Part shown: piece by piece, positions 15,770 to 24,337 of the stretch
Numbering within the stretch: position 1 is the stretch's first letter
Layout: each line of letters begins with the position of its first letter
Notes under the pieces: generated by a model
Seen by the model: only the letters and a program-made list of their open reading frames with translations
The model's database searches: none
What the model was told of the DNA's origin: nothing
Assembly (NCBI GenBank): GCA_965279115.1
Contig: OZ257137.1
Coordinates: 310,001-374,000 of the forward strand
Length of the DNA: 64,000 nucleotides
Source of the DNA: JAEUOS01 sp965279115
GTDB lineage: Bacteria > Pseudomonadota > Gammaproteobacteria > Burkholderiales > JAEUOS01
Direction of reading: 5' to 3'
Position numbers and translations under genes: made by a program

Positions 15770-16711
15770 ATGGTCATTGAAACCCAGGCCGACATTACCC
15801 CCGCCGTGCTGGCGGAACTCGAACGCGCGGCCGATCCACGCTTTCGCGAAATCATGGGCGCGGCGGTGCGCCACCTGCATGCCTTTGTGCGCGAGGTGAA
15901 GCTCACCGAGCCGGAATTCCAGCAGGCCTGCGCGGTCATCGCCAAGCTGGGCCAGCTCACCACGGCTTCGCACAACGAGGTGGTCCTGTCGGCCGGCTCG
16001 CTTGGCATTTCCGCGCTGGTGTGCCTGCTCAACAACGGCGACCATGGCCAGACCGAGACCACCGCCAACCTGCTGGGCCCGTTCTGGCGCGAGGGTGTTG
16101 CGGTCATGCCGAACGGCGCCTCCATCGTGCGCTCGGCCACGCCGGGCGCGCCGCTGTTCGTCAACGCCTGGGTCAACGACCGCGCCGGCAACCCGGTGGC
16201 CGGCGCCGAGGTGGATGTCTGGCAATCTTCCAGCGAGGGCTTCTACGAGAACCAGGACCCCGGCCAGGCCGACATGAACCTGCGCGGCAAGTTCGTCACC
16301 GACGCGGCCGGCCACGTCGCTTTCCGCAGCATCAAGCCGGCCGGCTACCCGATTCCGGTCAACGGCCCGGTGGGCGCGCTGCTGCGCGCGCAGGGCCGGC
16401 ATAATTTCCGCCCGGCGCATATTCATTTCATGGTGGTCAAGCAGGGCTTCAAGACCCAGTTCTCGCAGGTGTATTCCAGCGATGACCCCAACCTCGACAC
16501 CGACGTGCAATTCGCGGTCACAAAAAAGCTGGTCGGCCAGTATGTGCTGCACGAAAACGAGCCCGCGCCGGACGGTGATGTGACCGGGCCCTGGTATTCG
16601 CTGGACTACCGCTTCACCATCGAGCCGGGCGAATCCAGGCTGCCGCGCGCGCCCATCACCGGCAAGGCCAGCGGCCCGCGGCCGACGCTGGAAGTCCTCG
16701 CGCGCACCTGA
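15770..16711 (+). CDS. Intradiol ring-cleavage dioxygenase (catechol/hydroxyquinol 1,2-type)
   Basis: 313 residues, with the N-terminal helical dimer domain of catechol and hydroxyquinol dioxygenases (ADPRFREIMGAAVRHLHAFV; GQLTTASHNEVVLSAGSLG) followed by the iron domain. The Fe(III) ligands expected of the family are present: Tyr in EGFYENQDP, Tyr in AGYPIPVNGPVG, and two His in NFRPAHIHFMV. It cleaves a dihydroxy- or trihydroxybenzene between the hydroxyls to a muconate or maleylacetate-type product. No maleylacetate reductase or muconate cycloisomerase is adjacent, so the exact substrate remains open. Confidence 0.93.
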   Translation: MVIETQADITPAVLAELERAADPRFREIMGAAVRHLHAFVREVKLTEPEFQQACAVIAKLGQLTTASHNEVVLSAGSLGISALVCLLNNGDHGQTETTANLLGPFWREGVAVMPNGASIVRSATPGAPLFVNAWVNDRAGNPVAGAEVDVWQSSSEGFYENQDPGQADMNLRGKFVTDAAGHVAFRSIKPAGYPIPVNGPVGALLRAQGRHNFRPAHIHFMVVKQGFKTQFSQVYSSDDPNLDTDVQFAVTKKLVGQYVLHENEPAPDGDVTGPWYSLDYRFTIEPGESRLPRAPITGKASGPRPTLEVLART

Positions 16712-16829
16712 GGCGCCATGGCCGGGAGGCTTGCGGTCGAGCGCCTGCGCCCTTGGCCCCGCGGCCCGGCCAGCGCAGATTTGCAGTATCTTTTAGGGCT
16801 TTCCCCAGCCCCACAACACGGAGACGACA

Positions 16830-18305
16830 ATGGATCGCATCGACCCCAAACTCCTGGCATCCGCCCAGGCCGCGTATACCGACACCTACCTGTTCATCGA
16901 CGGCGCCTGGTGCGCCGGCAGCGGCGGGCGCACGATCCCGGTGGTCAACCCCTCCACCGGCGAACAGATCGCCACGGTCGCACGCGCCGAAATCGCCGAC
17001 CTGGACCGCGCCCTGGCCGCCGCCGACAAGGGCTTCAAGGCCTGGCGCAAGGTATCGGCCTTCGACCGCTACAAGACCATGCGCCGCGCCGCCGACCTGG
17101 TGCGCGAGCGCGCCGAGGGCATCGCCCGGCTGATGACGCTCGAGCAGGGCAAGCCGCTGGTGGAAGCCAAGATGGAAACCCTCGCCGCCGCCGACCTGAT
17201 CGATTGGTTCGCCGAGGAAGGCCGGCGCGCTTACGGCCGTGTGGTACCTGCCCGCGCCGAAGGCGTGCAGCAAGTGGTGATCAAGGAACCGGTCGGTCCG
17301 GTGGCGGCCTTCACGCCGTGGAATTTCCCGCTGAACCAGGTGGTGCGCAAGCTCTCCGCCGCGGTGGCCACAGGCTGCTCGATCATCGTCAAGGCGCCTG
17401 AAGAAACCCCGGCCTCGCCGGCACAACTGATCCAGGCCTTCGTGGACGCCGGTGTGCCCGCCGGCGTGATCGGCCTGGTGTATGGCGTACCCGCGGAAAT
17501 TTCCGAATACCTGATCGCCAGCCCGATCATCCGCAAGATCACCTTCACCGGCTCCACGCCGGTGGGCAAGCACCTCGCGGCACTGGCCGGCACGCACATG
17601 AAGCGCGCCACCATGGAACTCGGCGGCCATGCCCCGGCCATCGTGTTCGCGGATGCCGACGTCGACCGCGCCGCCAAGCTGCTCGCCGGCGCCAAGTTCC
17701 GCAATGCCGGCCAGGTGTGCGTATCCCCTACCCGTTTCCTGGTGCAGGAAAGTGTCTACGACCGCTTCCTCGAGGTATTTGCCCAGACCGCGAAGGGCCT
17801 GAAGGTCGGCGACGGCCTCGACCCCGCCTCGCAAATGGGCCCGCTCGCCAACGCGCGCCGCGTTGCCGCGATGGAACGCATCGTCGAGGACGCGGTGGCC
17901 AGGGGCGCGAAGATCGTCACCGGCGGCAAGCGCATCGGCACGACCGGCAACTATTTCGAGCCCACCGTGCTGACCAACGTGTCGATGGACGCGCGCATCA
18001 TGAACGACGAGCCCTTCGGCCCGATCGCACCGGTATTGCCGTTCAAGGACTTTGACGCGGTGGCCGCCGAGGCCAACCGCCTGCCCTGGGGCTTGGCCGC
18101 CTACGCCTACACCTCCAACCTGAAGACCGCCAACGCCATCGGCGCGGCCATCGAATCGGGCATGGTGTCGATCAACCACCAGGGCCTGGCGCTGCCGGAA
18201 ATCCACTTCGGCGGCGTCAAGGATTCGGGCTATGGTTCCGAGGGTGGCGCGGATGCGATCGAGGCATACCTCAACACCAAGCTGATCACCCAGATCGGGC
18301 TGTAA
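16830..18305 (+). CDS. NAD(P)-dependent aldehyde dehydrogenase (succinate-semialdehyde dehydrogenase type)
   Basis: 491 residues, full length for the ALDH superfamily. The catalytic Cys is in FRNAGQVCVSPTRF, the general-base Glu in MELGGHAPAIVF, the catalytic Asn in FTPWNFPLNQV, and the nucleotide loop is FTGSTPVGKHLA. The closest recognisable subgroup is the GabD/SSADH group. It oxidises a small (semi)aldehyde to the acid. Last gene of the plus-strand cluster, followed by a strong bidirectional terminator. The aldehyde oxidised in vivo is not determined. Confidence 0.9.
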   Translation: MDRIDPKLLASAQAAYTDTYLFIDGAWCAGSGGRTIPVVNPSTGEQIATVARAEIADLDRALAAADKGFKAWRKVSAFDRYKTMRRAADLVRERAEGIARLMTLEQGKPLVEAKMETLAAADLIDWFAEEGRRAYGRVVPARAEGVQQVVIKEPVGPVAAFTPWNFPLNQVVRKLSAAVATGCSIIVKAPEETPASPAQLIQAFVDAGVPAGVIGLVYGVPAEISEYLIASPIIRKITFTGSTPVGKHLAALAGTHMKRATMELGGHAPAIVFADADVDRAAKLLAGAKFRNAGQVCVSPTRFLVQESVYDRFLEVFAQTAKGLKVGDGLDPASQMGPLANARRVAAMERIVEDAVARGAKIVTGGKRIGTTGNYFEPTVLTNVSMDARIMNDEPFGPIAPVLPFKDFDAVAAEANRLPWGLAAYAYTSNLKTANAIGAAIESGMVSINHQGLALPEIHFGGVKDSGYGSEGGADAIEAYLNTKLITQIGL

Positions 18306-18432
18306 GGCCGGCAGCGCCGATTTCGGCAGGTCGGGCTTGCTTGACCTGCGCGACCGGTTCCAGGCCCCGGCTTTGCTTCAGCAGCCGTATCAGGCCGGGT
18401 TCTGGCACAGCGGCTTGAGACCATGGAGAAGA

Positions 18433-18467
18433 CAAGAAAATGGCGGCCCTGGGCCGCCATTTTCTTG
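18433..18467. terminator. Bidirectional intrinsic terminator
   Basis: A 17-bp inverted repeat with arms CAAGAAAATGGCGGCCC and its complement, around one central T. Effectively it is a GC-rich hairpin flanked by A and T runs on the two sides, so it works for the aldehyde dehydrogenase (+) and the PEP-CTERM gene (-). Confidence 0.85.
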
Positions 18468-18496
18468 CAACGGAAATTTCCGTCCGGTTGAAACCC

Positions 18497-19099
18497 TCAG
18501 GCGGCCTTCCTCGACCGGCGAAAAGCCGCCAGACCCAACAAAGCCCCGCCCAAGAGGACAAGCGTACCCGGCTCGGGCACCTGAATGCCCCTGCCATCGA
18601 CAACCACGTTGTCCAGCTGCAGATAAGGGCCCACGGTGGTCAACGGCACCCAACTGACCTGCGTCAAGTTGGACTGATTGAACGAGAACGTTTCCAGTCC
18701 GGGCAGATTGTCGACGGTGACAAAGGTCTGCAAGGTGGTCGAATCGGCAAACAGGAAATCAAACTGCACGCGCCCGCCGCCACCATCGTTGTAAATATCC
18801 GCCAGATCAATGGAGTTGAAGGTGAACGTTCCCCCGCCGATTTTGGTCAGCGTCGTCGTCGAACTGTCGTAATTGTGGCTGAAGGTATTGCCGTTCGGAT
18901 CGGCATTGAAAGACTTCGTTCCCCAGTACAGATATGCACCTGGATTCGAGGATGAATTGGTCAAACGGAACCCGCTCTCTTCGTACGGGGTATCCAAAGT
19001 TTGAAAACCAACCACCGAGTTGAAGGTGATGACGGTGGCCTGGGCCGCGCCACTTGCCATGCCTGCAACAAGCGCGATCGCGCCAAGAATCTTTTTCAT
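18497..19099 (-). CDS. PEP-CTERM sorting domain protein
   Basis: 200-residue secreted protein. The signal peptide is MKKILGAIALVAGMASGAAQ (cleavage after AQA). The middle is beta-rich with many Asn, Ser, Thr and Gly (SGFRLTNSSSNPGAYLYWG; FTFNSIDLADIYNDGGGGR). The C-terminus has VPEPGT, the hydrophobic stretch LVLLGGALLGLAAF and the basic end RRSRKAA, the exosortase sorting signal. ATG 19099 is chosen because a longer frame from 19147 would run back through the sigma-54 promoter. GC content is below the local average. The body suggests an extracellular matrix or surface role, not a recognised enzyme. Confidence 0.9.
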   Translation of the reverse strand: MKKILGAIALVAGMASGAAQATVITFNSVVGFQTLDTPYEESGFRLTNSSSNPGAYLYWGTKSFNADPNGNTFSHNYDSSTTTLTKIGGGTFTFNSIDLADIYNDGGGGRVQFDFLFADSTTLQTFVTVDNLPGLETFSFNQSNLTQVSWVPLTTVGPYLQLDNVVVDGRGIQVPEPGTLVLLGGALLGLAAFRRSRKAA

Positions 19100-19416
19100 G
19101 CCAATCACTCCATCAGTTGAGTTGACCGTCAGTAGAGCAATGCCCATGCCGACTTTGAGACCATCCGTAATATTTTGATCTTAAAAGCTTTTTCTCCAAA
19201 AAACAGGCAAGACTTGCCAGCAACAGCATCACATGTAAAGTTTTTCGACACGGATTGTCAACTCGGCGTCGGGACGAAGTCTTCTACCCATCCCCAAGGT
19301 ATCGCCCTTCTTGCAACCTTGCCAAGGCGCTCGCCCGCTGCGGAAGCTTCCACGGGTCGTGGCATCAAGCAAGAGGACCAGCGGCGACGCAATCGGGTAT
19401 TTCGGCCGCCGGACGT
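19100..19416. other. Intergenic region upstream of the second PEP-CTERM gene
   Basis: 317 bases without a gene. It contains the sigma-54-type promoter at 19136-19151 and, 30-60 bases further upstream, an AT-rich stretch (19161-19205) with GGAGAAAAAGCTTTTAA on the minus strand. The part nearest 19416 shows nothing recognisable. Confidence 0.55.
19136..19151 (-). promoter_or_regulatory. Sigma-54-type promoter (-24/-12) of the second PEP-CTERM gene
   Basis: On the minus strand CGGCATGGGCATTGCT matches TGGCACG-N4-TTGCW with GG and GC exactly ten bases apart. Transcription would begin near 19125, 26 bases before the ATG. The core GGCATG-N4-TTGC is shared with the promoter at 8911-8926. Confidence 0.55.
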
Positions 19417-19686
19417 TCAAGGCTGCGCCAGTCCCTTCTCAAGCAATTCCGCGACGATGTTGTTCAGGCCGGTACCGCGCTCTTGCGCCAGCACGCGCAT
19501 GCGCTCAACCAATCCCGCATTGATCTTGCAGGCGAAAGGCACCAGCCCGGCAGCCTGATCGAGCCGGCGCTGCTCGCGCTTGTCGATGGCGGGTTTGGCC
19601 AGCGCCGCCGCGTCGGGTACGCCGAACGGCATTTGCTTGCCCTCGATCTTTTTTCCGAGGTTCTTGGCCAGGTCGGTACGTTTCAT
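19417..19686 (-). CDS. Small basic protein with a ribbon-helix-helix-like C-terminus
   Basis: 89 residues from the ATG at 19686 (a TTG at 19698 would add four). The N-terminal half is basic and probably disordered (KRTDLAKNLGKKIEGKQM; KREQRRLDQAAG). The C-terminal 40 residues, FACKINAGLVERMRVLAQER then GTGLNNIVAELLEKGL, have the strand-helix-helix pattern of Arc/MetJ-type DNA-binding proteins. It could be an antitoxin-like or plasmid-type regulator, but no toxin gene is next to it. Function not recognised. Confidence 0.6.
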   Translation of the reverse strand: MKRTDLAKNLGKKIEGKQMPFGVPDAAALAKPAIDKREQRRLDQAAGLVPFACKINAGLVERMRVLAQERGTGLNNIVAELLEKGLAQP

Positions 19687-19783
19687 GGCGCGCTGCAATC
19701 AGGACAAAGACGTGATTCTACGAGAGACTTCGCCGGGCCCCGTCCCCTCGGCGCCTCAGGCGGCGCGTGGTAGCCGTGGAGTC

Positions 19784-20662
19784 TCAGGCGGCAGCAAGCG
19801 CCTCGGCGGGAACATCATCGATGGTGGTACGGCGCAGTTCGCGTCGCTCGGCGATGTCGTAGCGGCGCCCGCGATGCAGGGTGGCGCGGTTGTCCCACAT
19901 CACCAGGTCGCCGACCTGCCACTTGTGGGTGTAGACGAACTGGCGCTGCGTGGCGTGCTCCAGCAGGTCGTGCAGATACATGCGGCCCTCCGCCACCGGC
20001 CAGCCGATGATGTGCGTGGCATGCACGCCAACGAACAACACATCGCGCCCGGAGGACCGGTGCTTCTGGGCCAGCGGCCAGACTACCGGTGGCATCGCCT
20101 TCTTTTGCTCGTCCGTATAGGCGTCGTCGCCCAGCATCAGGCGGGTATGCAGGGCGTAATGCTCGGCCTTGAGGTCGGCCACCTCCACCTTGGTACGCGC
20201 CGGCAGCGCATCGTAGGCGGCGCGCAGGTCGGTGAACTCGGTGTCGCCACCCCAGGAAGGCAGCACCACGGCGGAGAGCATCGAATAGGCGGCACGCGGG
20301 TCCTGGAACGAACTGTCGCTGTGCCACAGCATGTTGGCAAAGTTGGAGAGGTTCTTCGGCGCATCGCGCGCCACCACCTTGCCGTCGTAGCCGACATTGG
20401 AAATGTCGATCAGCTCCTCGTAGGGCAGGCGCTCCTTGCGCTTGAACACCTTCTTGAGGCCGTTGTCGAGCCGGCCGAAGGAGGCCGCGAAGCGCATCTG
20501 CTCTTCGGGCGTCATGGGCTGGCCGCGCCACACCAGCACGGCGTACTTGTCCATGGCCGCTTCGATCGCGCGCACGGCCTCGGGTGCCAGCGGCTGTGCC
20601 AGCGAGACCCCGCTGGCCTCGGCGACAAACAGGGGATGCAGGGGTTTGAGCGTGAGTTGCAT
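19784..20662 (-). CDS. TauD/TfdA-family Fe(II)/2-oxoglutarate dioxygenase
   Basis: 292 residues, the family size. Iron ligands are His and Asp in LWHSDSSF and the distal His in RATLHRGRRYD; the Arg of RRELRRTTI binds 2-oxoglutarate. The start PLHPLFVAEASGVSLAQPL and WDNRATLHRGRRYDI resemble 2,4-D/alpha-ketoglutarate dioxygenase TfdA and its relatives, which break ether or sulfonate bonds by hydroxylation. GGAAGGAC precedes the ATG. It is the downstream-most gene of the minus-strand cluster with a Bug receptor and a LigI-like hydrolase. The substrate is unknown. Confidence 0.88.
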   Translation of the reverse strand: MQLTLKPLHPLFVAEASGVSLAQPLAPEAVRAIEAAMDKYAVLVWRGQPMTPEEQMRFAASFGRLDNGLKKVFKRKERLPYEELIDISNVGYDGKVVARDAPKNLSNFANMLWHSDSSFQDPRAAYSMLSAVVLPSWGGDTEFTDLRAAYDALPARTKVEVADLKAEHYALHTRLMLGDDAYTDEQKKAMPPVVWPLAQKHRSSGRDVLFVGVHATHIIGWPVAEGRMYLHDLLEHATQRQFVYTHKWQVGDLVMWDNRATLHRGRRYDIAERRELRRTTIDDVPAEALAAA

Positions 20663-20690
20663 GGCTTGTCCTTCCCTGGGAATGTAGCGC

Positions 20691-21671
20691 CTATTCGGCC
20701 TCGATCTTCGCTTCGCTGATGACGCGCGCCCAGCGCTTCATTTCCGTCTGGATGAAGGCGTCGAACTGCTCGGGCCTGGAGGCTACCACCTCCATGGCGA
20801 GTTCTTCGACGCGCGCCTTGATCTGCGGGCTGGCCAGCGCCCGGGCGGTATCGGTACTGATCTTCTGCACGATGCCGGCGGGGGTGGCACGCGGTACCAC
20901 GAAGCCCAGCAACGCGCTGACGTTGAAACCCGGAATGGATTCGGCCACCGTGGGTACCTGCTCGAAGCCGGCCACACGCTTCTCGCCCAGCGTGGCGATG
21001 AGCTTCATGCGCCCCGCCTTGATGAAGGGTTGCACCGAAAGGAAGGGGTCGAACATCAGGTCGATGCGCCCGCCCATCAACTCGGTATGCGCCGGCGCGC
21101 TGCCCTTGAAAGGCGCATGCACCATGTCGAAACCGGCAGTGCGCTTGAGCAGTTCGGCACCCAGATGCGTGGTGCTGCCGGGCCCGGGCGTGCCGTAGGT
21201 GAGCTTGCCCGGATTCCGGCGGCCGAAGGCGATGAGCTCCGGGATGCTGGAAAACGGCGCGTCCGGACGCGCCACGATGGCCAGTTGCAGGTTGGCGATC
21301 TGCACCGCGCCGGCCAGATCGCGCACGGTGTCATAGGGCATGCTCTTGCGCAGCGAGGGATTGACTGCGAACGCCGAGTTGATCATGCCGATAGTGAGGC
21401 CGTCCGGGGCCGACTTGGCCACGTAGTCGATGCCGATCACCGTGCCCGCACCGGGCTTGTAGTCGATGATGACCGGCTGGCCCCACGCCTCCTGCAGCTT
21501 CTGGCCCAGCATGCGCGCCACGGTGTCGGTCGGCCCGCCCGGCGGGAACGGGACCACGATCCTGACCGGCGCCTTCGGGTAATCCTGCGCCGATACAGGC
21601 GCAAGTCCGGCCAGCGCCATCAGCAATGCAAGAAACAGCGTCAACAGACGAAGCAGGGACCGGCGCACCAT
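20691..21671 (-). CDS. Bug-family tripartite tricarboxylate transporter receptor
   Basis: 326-residue periplasmic receptor with signal peptide LLRLLTLFLALLMALAGLAP (cleavage after SAQ). The Bug signature is present: YPKAPVRIVVPFPPGGPTD near the start, GTVIGIDYVAKSAPDGLTI, and TYGTPGPGSTTHLGAELLK in the second domain. These proteins bind small carboxylates and pass them to a TctA/TctB permease; none is encoded in this window. ATG 21671 is used because GGAGA lies just upstream. 12 bases downstream of the hydrolase gene, so in one operon. Confidence 0.9.
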   Translation of the reverse strand: MVRRSLLRLLTLFLALLMALAGLAPVSAQDYPKAPVRIVVPFPPGGPTDTVARMLGQKLQEAWGQPVIIDYKPGAGTVIGIDYVAKSAPDGLTIGMINSAFAVNPSLRKSMPYDTVRDLAGAVQIANLQLAIVARPDAPFSSIPELIAFGRRNPGKLTYGTPGPGSTTHLGAELLKRTAGFDMVHAPFKGSAPAHTELMGGRIDLMFDPFLSVQPFIKAGRMKLIATLGEKRVAGFEQVPTVAESIPGFNVSALLGFVVPRATPAGIVQKISTDTARALASPQIKARVEELAMEVVASRPEQFDAFIQTEMKRWARVISEAKIEAE

Positions 21672-21683
21672 CAGACTCTCCAA

Positions 21684-22547
21684 TCAGAAACCGAACAGCC
21701 GCGCCGGGTTGTCGACCAGGATCTTGCGGCGCACCGCCTCGTCAGGGGCCCAGTCGCCCAGCAGGTTGAACAACTGCACCGAACCCACCTGGTCGGCGAA
21801 CGACAGGTGCGGGTAATCGCTGCCCCAGATGATGCGGTCCGGCGCGGCCTCGATCAGCGCGCGGGCCATCGGGGCGGCATCGGCGAAATCGGGTGCGGTG
21901 GCCATGCGATAGGTGCCGGTGAATTTGACATGCGCACCGGGGCAGGTCTTGAGCAACTGGATCAGCGCCTGGAAACCGGGCTGCGCCGGCCCCTCGCGCG
22001 CCAGGAACATGCCCATGTGCGCCATGGTGAACTGCACCTTGAGCCGCGCGAGCTCCGGCAGCATCTCGTGGGTGAGCCAGCCGGGCAACAGGAAATCGAG
22101 TTGCCAGCCGCGCTCGGCGAAGCGCGCGTCGAACTTCTTCACTCGCGGCAGCAGCGTTGCGCCAAAGCCCGGCGCAAGCGGCTTGACCGGCGAGACGTTG
22201 ATGCGCACGCCGCGCACGCCGAGGGCGTGCAATTCGTCGAGCTCACGGTCCGATACGTCCTCATCGAGATCGACGATGCCGCGGCAGCGTACCGGCCCCA
22301 CCTCGCGCATGGCGTCGAGCATGCAGGTGTTGTCGCGGCCATAAGCCGAAGGCTGCACGAACACGAAACGCTCGATGCCCAGCAGGTCGGCCAGTTGCAG
22401 GTATTCCGCCAGCGGCGCGTGCGGCGGCGCATAGCGCAGGTCGCTGCCGTAGGGATAGCGATCCCCGGGGCCGAACACATGGAAGTGGCTGTCGCAGCCC
22501 AGCGCCGGCGATCGAAACGCCGGCGGTCCCTCTTTGTGCAGTGACAA
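21684..22547 (-). CDS. Amidohydrolase-2 family hydrolase (2-pyrone-4,6-dicarboxylate-lactonase/LigI-like)
   Basis: 287-residue TIM-barrel hydrolase of the amidohydrolase superfamily. Metal motif HxH in CDSHFHVFGP, then PSAYGRDNTCMLDAM, MAHMGMF, and the catalytic Asp near the end in IIWGSDYPHLSF. The FGP and YGSDLRY region and the overall length match LigI-type lactonases, which hydrolyse 2-pyrone-4,6-dicarboxylate in protocatechuate 4,5-cleavage pathways. It starts at TTG. Upstream neighbour is a flavin monooxygenase, downstream a Bug receptor. Related family members act on other lactones, so the name is provisional. Confidence 0.82.
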   Translation of the reverse strand: MSLHKEGPPAFRSPALGCDSHFHVFGPGDRYPYGSDLRYAPPHAPLAEYLQLADLLGIERFVFVQPSAYGRDNTCMLDAMREVGPVRCRGIVDLDEDVSDRELDELHALGVRGVRINVSPVKPLAPGFGATLLPRVKKFDARFAERGWQLDFLLPGWLTHEMLPELARLKVQFTMAHMGMFLAREGPAQPGFQALIQLLKTCPGAHVKFTGTYRMATAPDFADAAPMARALIEAAPDRIIWGSDYPHLSFADQVGSVQLFNLLGDWAPDEAVRRKILVDNPARLFGF

Positions 22548-22574
22548 GCGACTGGTCCTGGTTCGGCTGCGTTG

Positions 22575-23783
22575 CTAGAGCGTCGGATTGACCACCTCAC
22601 CACCGAGGGTGGACAAACCCCAGGCGGTCGAGTGGGCGTCGATGCTGAAATTGATATGCCCGGCCGCCGCATGCTGATCTCGGTAGATGCGCTCCATCTG
22701 GCCGCGCGTGTACAGGCCGTTGGCGCCGGCCAGCGCATACATGGTGTCGACGCTGTCGGTGGCCAGCTTCATCGCGTAGGCGCAGTTGCGCTTCTGCTTG
22801 AGCCGGTAGTTCATGTCCGGGTCGATGCCTTTCTCGGCCATGGCCTGCGCCTCGATGCAGTCGTTGCGCGCCATCAGGCGTGCCGCGTCGAGATGCGCGC
22901 CGGCCAGGCCCACGCGCGCCTGCACGGTACCGAGGTCGCGCATCTTGAGGGTGGTGTAGCTGGTGCTGCGCTCGCGGATCATCGCTGTGACCGCGTCGAA
23001 CATCGCCTGCGCGTTGCCGATGGTGGTACCGAGAATGCAGTGCGCCGCCAGGCCGCCGAACGGGATGCGGTAGCACGCCGCGGGATTGACCTTCCAGCCG
23101 GGAAAGCCTTCCTGGCGCCCGCGCAGCATGGAAAGCGCGCGGTGTTCCGGCACGAAGACCTTGTCGCACTTGACCGACATGCTGCCGGTGCCGGACAGGC
23201 CCATCACCTGCCAGTCGTCGACGATCTCGTACTCGGACTCCGGAATCACGGTCATGCGGTAGTCGACCGGCTTGCCGCTGGCATCACGGATGACGCAGGC
23301 GAGCATGTTCCAGGTGGAGGAACCCACCCCGGAGGAGAAGTTCCAGTGGCCGGAGAGCAGGATGCCGCCGTCGACCACCTCGCCACGCCCCTGCGGATAG
23401 GCGATGCCGGAGGCGATGTACATGTCCGGGTTGGCGCCCCAGATCTCCTCTTGCGCCTTTTCGTCGTAGAGCGCCAGCATCCAGTGGTGGATGGCGATGT
23501 TGGCCAGCGTCCATGAGGTGGAGGCGCAGCCGCGCGCGATGATGTCGGTGATGTCGACGATGATGGAAAAGTCGTGCTCCATGCCGCCCCAGCGCCTGGG
23601 CTGCATGATGCGCATGAGTCCGGTGCGATCAAGGTCGGCGACGGTTTCCGGCAACAGTCCACGCGCCGCTTCCGCGCGCGCGGCGCGCTCCTTGAGCACC
23701 GGCACCAGCGCGTGGGCACGGGCGACGGCCTCGTCATAGGTGACGCCGGCAAAGTCGAGGCGTGGGGTCACGGGGGCATTCAT
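22575..23783 (-). CDS. Group D flavin-dependent monooxygenase (HsaA/HpaB-C2 type, acyl-CoA-dehydrogenase fold)
   Basis: 402 residues with the acyl-CoA-dehydrogenase fold: LLPETVADLDRTGLMRIMQP, GCASTSWTLANIAIHHWML, LSGHWNFSSGVGSSTWNML, WQVMGLSGTGSMSVKCDKV and a helical C-terminal bundle. The WNFSSGV and GLSGTGS motifs are typical of two-component phenol hydroxylases such as HsaA and HpaB-C2, which use reduced flavin from a separate reductase. No flavin reductase gene is in this cluster. GGGAGA precedes the ATG. Likely hydroxylates an aromatic ring ahead of the VOC-type enzyme; substrate unknown. Confidence 0.82.
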   Translation of the reverse strand: MNAPVTPRLDFAGVTYDEAVARAHALVPVLKERAARAEAARGLLPETVADLDRTGLMRIMQPRRWGGMEHDFSIIVDITDIIARGCASTSWTLANIAIHHWMLALYDEKAQEEIWGANPDMYIASGIAYPQGRGEVVDGGILLSGHWNFSSGVGSSTWNMLACVIRDASGKPVDYRMTVIPESEYEIVDDWQVMGLSGTGSMSVKCDKVFVPEHRALSMLRGRQEGFPGWKVNPAACYRIPFGGLAAHCILGTTIGNAQAMFDAVTAMIRERSTSYTTLKMRDLGTVQARVGLAGAHLDAARLMARNDCIEAQAMAEKGIDPDMNYRLKQKRNCAYAMKLATDSVDTMYALAGANGLYTRGQMERIYRDQHAAAGHINFSIDAHSTAWGLSTLGGEVVNPTL

Positions 23784-23821
23784 GGTGTGTCTCCCTGCGG
23801 GTGGTCGATGGCGTGATCGCG

Positions 23822-24280
23822 TCAGTTCACGCGCGGCATTTCGTTGTAGTTCTCGGCCCAGGTGGGCATGGTGGTCAGGCCGAAGAAGTTGAGTTCGAGG
23901 GTGAGTCCGTCGGGGTCACGCACGAAGATCTGGAACAGGTTGGAGTCCGGCAGCGCGCGCGCCCACCAGTCCAGCGACAGCTTGGAGAAGCGCTCGCGGA
24001 ATTCGTCGGGATCGTCGGCGGCGAAGGCGATGTGATCGACCACACCGGTGTTGTCGCGCGCGGACTTGGCCGAGGTGCCCTTGTAGTAGATCTCCCAGTT
24101 CGGCACGTCGCGCGGCGCCATGTGCACCCAGATCTTGTCGCCGCGGCCGAGCCAGGCGCCGGGGAAGGGAAAGTCCGGGCGATGCATTTCCTCGAGGCCG
24201 AACACGTCGCAATAGAAGCGCTTGGACTTCTCGAGGTCGTTGGCAAGCAGAAGGTAGTGATTGATGTCGACCAATGGCAT
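23822..24280 (-). CDS. VOC-superfamily protein (glyoxalase/extradiol-dioxygenase-like)
   Basis: 152 residues with two beta-alpha-beta-beta-beta modules. Candidate metal ligands are His in INHYLLLANDL, His in VVDHIAFAADD and Glu in LTLELNFFG, the set seen in single-domain VOC metalloenzymes. The DNLFQ-like segment DSNLFQIFVRDPDG is typical. AAGGAG before the ATG. Sits between a Bug receptor and the monooxygenase. It could be a lactoylglutathione-type lyase, a dioxygenase or an isomerase; the sequence alone does not decide. Confidence 0.8.
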   Translation of the reverse strand: MPLVDINHYLLLANDLEKSKRFYCDVFGLEEMHRPDFPFPGAWLGRGDKIWVHMAPRDVPNWEIYYKGTSAKSARDNTGVVDHIAFAADDPDEFRERFSKLSLDWWARALPDSNLFQIFVRDPDGLTLELNFFGLTTMPTWAENYNEMPRVN

Positions 24281-24337
24281 GGCAGGCTCCTTAGGAATTG
24301 ATGGGGTGTTGACTGCGGGAAGGCATGAAGGTTTCGT

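Noticed and set aside
16656..18206. 516-codon minus-strand frame opposite the aldehyde dehydrogenase
   Set aside because: Antisense shadow of a fully conserved ALDH; no recognisable motif.
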